From positions 1-22,746 of the IMG/VR virus record IMGVR_UViG_3300030108_004773: a DNA stretch of 22,746 nt; one strand, given 5' to 3'. The notes under the pieces are model-generated. The model was given only the letters and a program-made list of their open reading frames with translations, ran no database searches and had not been told where the DNA came from. The position numbers were made by a program, and so were the translations under genes. Positions within the stretch are counted from its first letter, which is position 1. Every line of letters begins with the position of its first letter. Positions 20,966-22,746 of this stretch are shown here, one piece after another. Source of the stretch: a virus.

Positions 20966-21400
20966 ATGACAAGTATTATTAAGCACCACCCAAGTCTATT
21001 GGGTAGAAATGTTATTGACGATGTGTTCGACTCTTTCTTTGTGGACTTTCCTCGTCATCTAAAACAAACAACACAAGGTTATCCAGTTGCAGATATTTAT
21101 CGTAATGACGATGGTAGCACTGTAATGGAATTTGCCCTTGCCGGTTTCAGTCGAGAGGAACTGAATATTGATATCCAACCGGACAAGCGAAGCATCACTG
21201 TATCAGCAGAAAATAATGTTGATAATGATGATGGTCCTGCTCAACGTAGGATTGCACGTCGTTCATTTACGAAGACATATGTAAACTACGATAACAACCT
21301 TGACCTTTCAAACACTTCCGCTCATTATGAGAATGGTTTACTTACAGTAACCGTTCCTCAACGTGCAGAAATGCAACCCCTTTCAATTTCAATCTCCTGA
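20966..21400 (+). CDS. hsp20: Small heat shock protein (Hsp20 / alpha-crystallin family)
   Basis: This 144-residue protein starts at ATG 20966 after AAAAGGAG. The alpha-crystallin domain spans about 38-130: YPVADIYRNDDGSTVMEFALAG, then REELNIDIQPD, RSFTKTYVNY and the signature ENGLLTVTVPQ. The C-terminus has an I-S-I-S variant of the I-x-I motif that docks dimers into oligomers. It holds unfolding proteins in an ATP-independent way and may hand them to GroEL, which this phage also encodes. The family is common in cyanophages and other marine phages. It is followed by a GC-rich hairpin terminator. Confidence 0.96.
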   Translation: MTSIIKHHPSLLGRNVIDDVFDSFFVDFPRHLKQTTQGYPVADIYRNDDGSTVMEFALAGFSREELNIDIQPDKRSITVSAENNVDNDDGPAQRRIARRSFTKTYVNYDNNLDLSNTSAHYENGLLTVTVPQRAEMQPLSISIS

Positions 21401-21415
21401 TTTTGTTTATCTCCA

Positions 21416-21447
21416 AAGCGGGGTGGATTTTCTGCCCCGCTATTCTT
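21416..21447 (+). terminator. Terminator after hsp20
   Basis: AGCGGGG (21417-21423) pairs with CCCCGCT (21435-21441), with loop TGGATTTTCTG, followed by ATTCTT. The T-run is short and merges with the TTGACA box of the next promoter, so termination may be partial. Confidence 0.65.
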
Positions 21448-21474
21448 GACAAACATAAAATATAAAACTAATAT
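21446..21474 (+). promoter_or_regulatory. Sigma70-type promoter before 21482, leaderless
   Basis: TTGACA at 21446-21451, 17 bp, TAATAT at 21469-21474. The predicted start is at 21480-21482, at the ATG of the next gene. It is built like the uvsE promoter, with the same TAATAT box. Confidence 0.7.
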
Positions 21475-21481
21475 ATTAAGT

Positions 21482-21730
21482 ATGGAGATTGGAGAGTTGG
21501 TAGTCTGGAGAACTCAAGTAAGTGTTTGGAAAGACTCTAATCAAATAGAATACATAACAAAAAAATACGTTGGATTGTTAACTCGTATCTTGAAAGTTGA
21601 TATTCAAGATGAGGAACTTTTAGAGATAAAAACTTTCAAAGGTGAGACTATTTTAGCACCGAGAAGCGAGTGTTATTTGTGGTCTTGCCCTAAGAACCCT
21701 GGTTGTTTTTGCGGAGCGTGCCACCCATGA
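21482..21730 (+). CDS. GDLV-type small protein with Cys-rich tail (copy g)
   Basis: This 82-residue protein starts at ATG 21482, immediately behind the promoter and without a ribosome site. An in-frame TTG at 21446 lies inside the -35 box and cannot be used from this promoter. The first part reads MEIGELVVWRTQ, YVGLLTRIL, LLEIKTFKG, as in the small SH3-like family. The tail is cysteine-rich (ECYLWSCPKNPGCFCGACHP: five cysteines in the last 20 residues) and may bind a metal. The stop overlaps the next ATG as ATGA. Confidence 0.75.
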   Translation: MEIGELVVWRTQVSVWKDSNQIEYITKKYVGLLTRILKVDIQDEELLEIKTFKGETILAPRSECYLWSCPKNPGCFCGACHP

Positions 21731-21951
21731 AAGTCGGTGATTTAGTTAGATTAAACAATATCGGATGCTATCATCCAGACGATGAATACCTCGCGTTTGG
21801 TGTGTTGCTAGAAATAGAGAGGGAACGCTACGATATTGGCGAGGGTCCGATATTAAGAGATGAGGGTTGTCACATTCGATGGTCCAATGGAACAACCACG
21901 GTTGAACCAATACAATTTATAGAAAAAGTATCTGCCGATGTGGTGAAATAG
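21727..21951 (+). CDS. GDLV-type SH3-like small protein (copy h), 3' end overlapping tRNA-Leu
   Basis: ATG 21727 overlaps the preceding stop (ATGA). The 74-residue protein reads MKVGDLVRLNN, FGVLLEIER, CHIRWSNGTTTVEPIQFIEKV. It has the family pattern, with I-R-W in the third strand. Its last six codons (21934-21951, Asp-Val-Val-Lys-stop) lie inside the 5' half of tRNA-Leu, so RNase P processing of the tRNA would remove the end of this message. Confidence 0.82.
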   Translation: MKVGDLVRLNNIGCYHPDDEYLAFGVLLEIERERYDIGEGPILRDEGCHIRWSNGTTTVEPIQFIEKVSADVVK

Positions 21952-22018
21952 GTAGACACAACAGACTTAAAATCTGTTGAGCAATTTGCTCGTACCGGTT
22001 CGAGTCCGGTCATCGGTA
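21934..22018 (+). tRNA. tRNA-Leu (TAA anticodon)
   Basis: An 85-base class II tRNA: acceptor GCCGATG/CATCGGT, anticodon stem ACAGA/TCTGT with loop CTTAAAA (TAA, reading TTA/TTG), a long variable arm (GAGCAATTTGCTC), T-arm ACCGG-TTCGAGT-CCGGT, discriminator A. No CCA is encoded. It overlaps the end of the upstream protein gene by 18 bases. It decodes a codon favoured in AT-rich genes. Confidence 0.95.
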
Positions 22019-22031
22019 CTAATTATTTTAA

Positions 22032-22103
22032 TGCACGGTAGCACAATGGCAGTGCGCTCGGCTGTTAACCGAGACGTTGTAGGTTCGAGTCCTACCCGTG
22101 CAG
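22032..22103 (+). tRNA. tRNA-Asn (GTT anticodon)
   Basis: A 72-base cloverleaf: acceptor TGCACGG/CCGTGCA (7 perfect pairs), D-arm GCAC/GTGC, anticodon stem CTCGG/CCGAG with loop CTGTTAA, T-arm GTAGG-TTCGAGT-CCTAC, and discriminator G as usual for tRNA-Asn. No CCA is encoded. It is probably co-transcribed with tRNA-Leu, 13 bases upstream. Confidence 0.95.
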
Positions 22104-22126
22104 TCAACAAACGATAGGAGAGATGG

Positions 22127-22363
22127 TTGGGTAAACTCACAGCGATTCAATGTATAGAGTGCAAAGATATACTATATAAACAAGATTTTGTTCCAAGCAT
22201 TGGAGAGCAAAGGTTCGCAACCTGTAATTGTGGGAACATACAAGTAGGTACGAAATACCTTGAAGGTAGTCATGTACCCTGGTATGTTACCGTACATTTT
22301 AGAGATTCTAGTCCCCACTTTTTTCAAACCGAAGAGAGGCGAGAAAAAGTACTTGACAAATAA
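22127..22363 (+). CDS. Small Cys-pair (zinc-finger-like) protein
   Basis: This 78-residue protein starts at TTG 22127, six bases after AGGAG. The nearer ATG at 22123 stops after three codons. Cys9-x2-Cys12 (IQCIECKD) and Cys33-x-Cys35 (ATCNCGN) probably bind one zinc. The layout resembles DUF7695-type small phage proteins as I recall them (IRCKKC ... CSCG ... YL). It ends KVLDK, and the codons for LDK contain the -35 of the tRNA-Arg promoter. Confidence 0.72.
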   Translation: MGKLTAIQCIECKDILYKQDFVPSIGEQRFATCNCGNIQVGTKYLEGSHVPWYVTVHFRDSSPHFFQTEERREKVLDK

Positions 22364-22381
22364 TAAAAAATAAAATAGAGT
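22353..22381 (+). promoter_or_regulatory. Sigma70-type promoter for tRNA-Arg
   Basis: TTGACA at 22353-22358, 17 bp, then TAGAGT at 22376-22381, a weaker -10. The predicted start at about 22388 is six bases before the tRNA. Confidence 0.6.
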
Positions 22382-22393
22382 AAAATGAAAAAC

Positions 22394-22467
22394 GCGCCCG
22401 TAGCTCAGTTGGATAGAGCATCTGCCTTCTAAGCAGAGGGTCACAGGTTCGAATCCTGTCGGGCGTA
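22394..22467 (+). tRNA. tRNA-Arg (TCT anticodon)
   Basis: A 74-base cloverleaf: acceptor GCGCCCG/CGGGCGT, D-arm GCTC/GAGC, anticodon stem TCTGC/GCAGA with loop CTTCTAA (TCT, reading AGA/AGG), T-arm ACAGG-TTCGAAT-CCTGT, discriminator A. No CCA is encoded. AGA is a rare codon in many bacteria but frequent in this AT-rich DNA, so the gene may compensate for host tRNA supply. Confidence 0.95.
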
Positions 22468-22476
22468 CTTTGTGGG

Positions 22477-22550
22477 GGACACAGACCAGAGTGGATAGTT
22501 ATCCCGTGGTTGCGTAAGCGTGAGATGGATTTCTCGTTTAGGCTGTGTCT
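22477..22550 (+). ncRNA. Candidate multibranched small RNA downstream of tRNA-Arg
   Basis: Between tRNA-Arg and a terminator there is no gene but there is a branched fold. GGACACAG (22477-22484) closes with CTGTGTCT (22543-22550), 7 bp plus one G-U. Inside are ACCA/TGGT with an inner GGAT-AGTT-ATCC hairpin (22485-22510), a short GC-GTAA-GC hairpin with a GNRA loop (22512-22519) and GAGA/TCTC (22522-22535). Total length is about 74 bases, tRNA-sized, but the arms do not form a tRNA and no T-arm is present. It would be released with the tRNA transcript. No class is recognised. Confidence 0.5.
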
Positions 22551-22551
22551 G

Positions 22552-22583
22552 GGTAGGGAAGTTGGGAACCCTATCATTTTTTT
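22552..22583 (+). terminator. Rho-independent terminator
   Basis: GGTAGGG (22552-22558) pairs with CCCTATC (22569-22575), 7 bp with one G-U, loop AAGTTGGGAA, followed by A and seven T. It ends the tRNA-Arg and small RNA transcript just before the next promoter. Confidence 0.8.
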
Positions 22584-22584
22584 G

Positions 22585-22613
22585 TTGACAATCAATAAAA
22601 AGTATAATATAAT
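22585..22613 (+). promoter_or_regulatory. Consensus sigma70 promoter before 22683
   Basis: TTGACA at 22585-22590, 17 bp, TATAAT at 22608-22613, both perfect. It lies directly behind a terminator. The leader (about 22620-22682) contains ACTATTTAAA at 22645, a variant of the intergenic motif. Confidence 0.9.
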
Positions 22614-22682
22614 GTGCTCAACAATGACTTTTAGTTTTTTAGAAACTATTTAAACGACACTGAAAATCAAGGAGAAAGTTTT

Positions 22683-22746
22683 ATGTTTACAGCAGCTTAT
22701 GTTATGGGGTCGTGTGTGACCGCTGGAGTTATTTGTGCATCCAATC
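22683..22746 (+). CDS. Start of a hypothetical protein (5' end only)
   Basis: ATG 22683 follows AAGGAG by eight bases. Only 21 codons are visible (MFTAAYVMGSCVTAGVICAS, then Asn). They form a hydrophobic, small-residue-rich helix that could be a membrane span or signal-like segment. The gene continues beyond the window, and its identity cannot be judged. Confidence 0.65.
   Translation, partial: MFTAAYVMGSCVTAGVICASN

Noticed and set aside
22308-22595. 95-codon - strand frame containing PDRIRTCDPLLRRQMLYPTE
   Set aside because: This is the well-known false protein made by translating the complement of a tRNA gene, here tRNA-Arg at 22394-22467.
1-22746. CRISPR array, insertion sequence or attachment site
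   Set aside because: No regularly spaced repeats, transposase or terminal inverted repeats were seen. The tRNAs are intact, with no neighbouring integrase.

Overview
The window looks like part of the genome of a large tailed double-stranded DNA bacteriophage, most likely a marine T4-like myovirus. Every convincing gene is on the + strand and the sequence is AT-rich. Genes are packed with ATGA or longer overlaps. tRNA genes alternate with protein genes, and host-type proteins (GroEL, ClpP-like, Hsp20, GMP reductase/IMP dehydrogenase, glutaredoxin, UV endonuclease, archaeal-type GAPDH) sit among many small proteins of unknown function. No terminase, portal, capsid or tail gene is visible, so the phage assignment rests on organisation, on family resemblance recalled from marine T4-like contigs, and on N-termini that look like capsid-targeting peptides. 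No database search was possible.

Layout. 1-2025: a partial gene, a DUF1599-like protein, a CBS-less GMPR/IMPDH, a conserved acidic/basic protein and a tiny Cys4 sigma-region-4-like protein. 2029-5113: a very acidic repeat-rich scaffold-like protein, a membrane protein, a ClpP-like protease and a PD-(D/E)XK nuclease-like protein. 5156-7963: GroEL from its own strong promoter, a coiled-coil membrane protein, two small proteins and a glutaredoxin. 7966-12676: two large proteins (545 and 821 aa) with candidate capsid-targeting peptides and a Cys-centred domain, separated by a fatty-acid-hydroxylase-like membrane protein. 12721-15025: an SH3-like small protein, archaeal-type GAPDH and UV damage endonuclease. 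15022-17768: a tight run of small genes (VOC, DCC/DUF393, DUF4385-like, zinc ribbon and several 'GDLV' proteins). 17783-17910: a candidate pseudoknotted structured RNA. 17933-20221: more GDLV proteins, then a Dam-type methylase overlapping a PD-(D/E)XK nuclease-like gene. 20256-22746: four tRNAs (CAT, Leu-TAA, Asn-GTT, Arg-TCT), small membrane proteins, Hsp20, two GDLV proteins, a second candidate structured RNA and a terminator.

Regulation. At least eleven near-consensus sigma70-type promoters (TTGACA, mostly 17-bp spacer, TATAAT-like) precede groEL, GAPDH, uvsE, hsp20, tRNAs and small genes. Several are embedded in the 3' end of the upstream gene, and two are so close to the ATG that the mRNA should be leaderless. 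A different motif, ACTATTTATA, lies in the gaps before the putative virion genes and may mark a late regulatory class.

How the genes may work together (inference): chaperones and proteases support folding and assembly; GMPR/IMPDH, GAPDH and redox proteins adjust host nucleotide, carbon and thiol metabolism; UvsE repairs sunlight damage; the methylase/nuclease pair may distinguish phage from foreign DNA; and virion-packaged proteins may act early after injection. The most interesting items are the structured RNA at 17783-17910, the candidate packaged nuclease, the methylase/nuclease pair, the archaeal-type GAPDH and the family of eight GDLV proteins.
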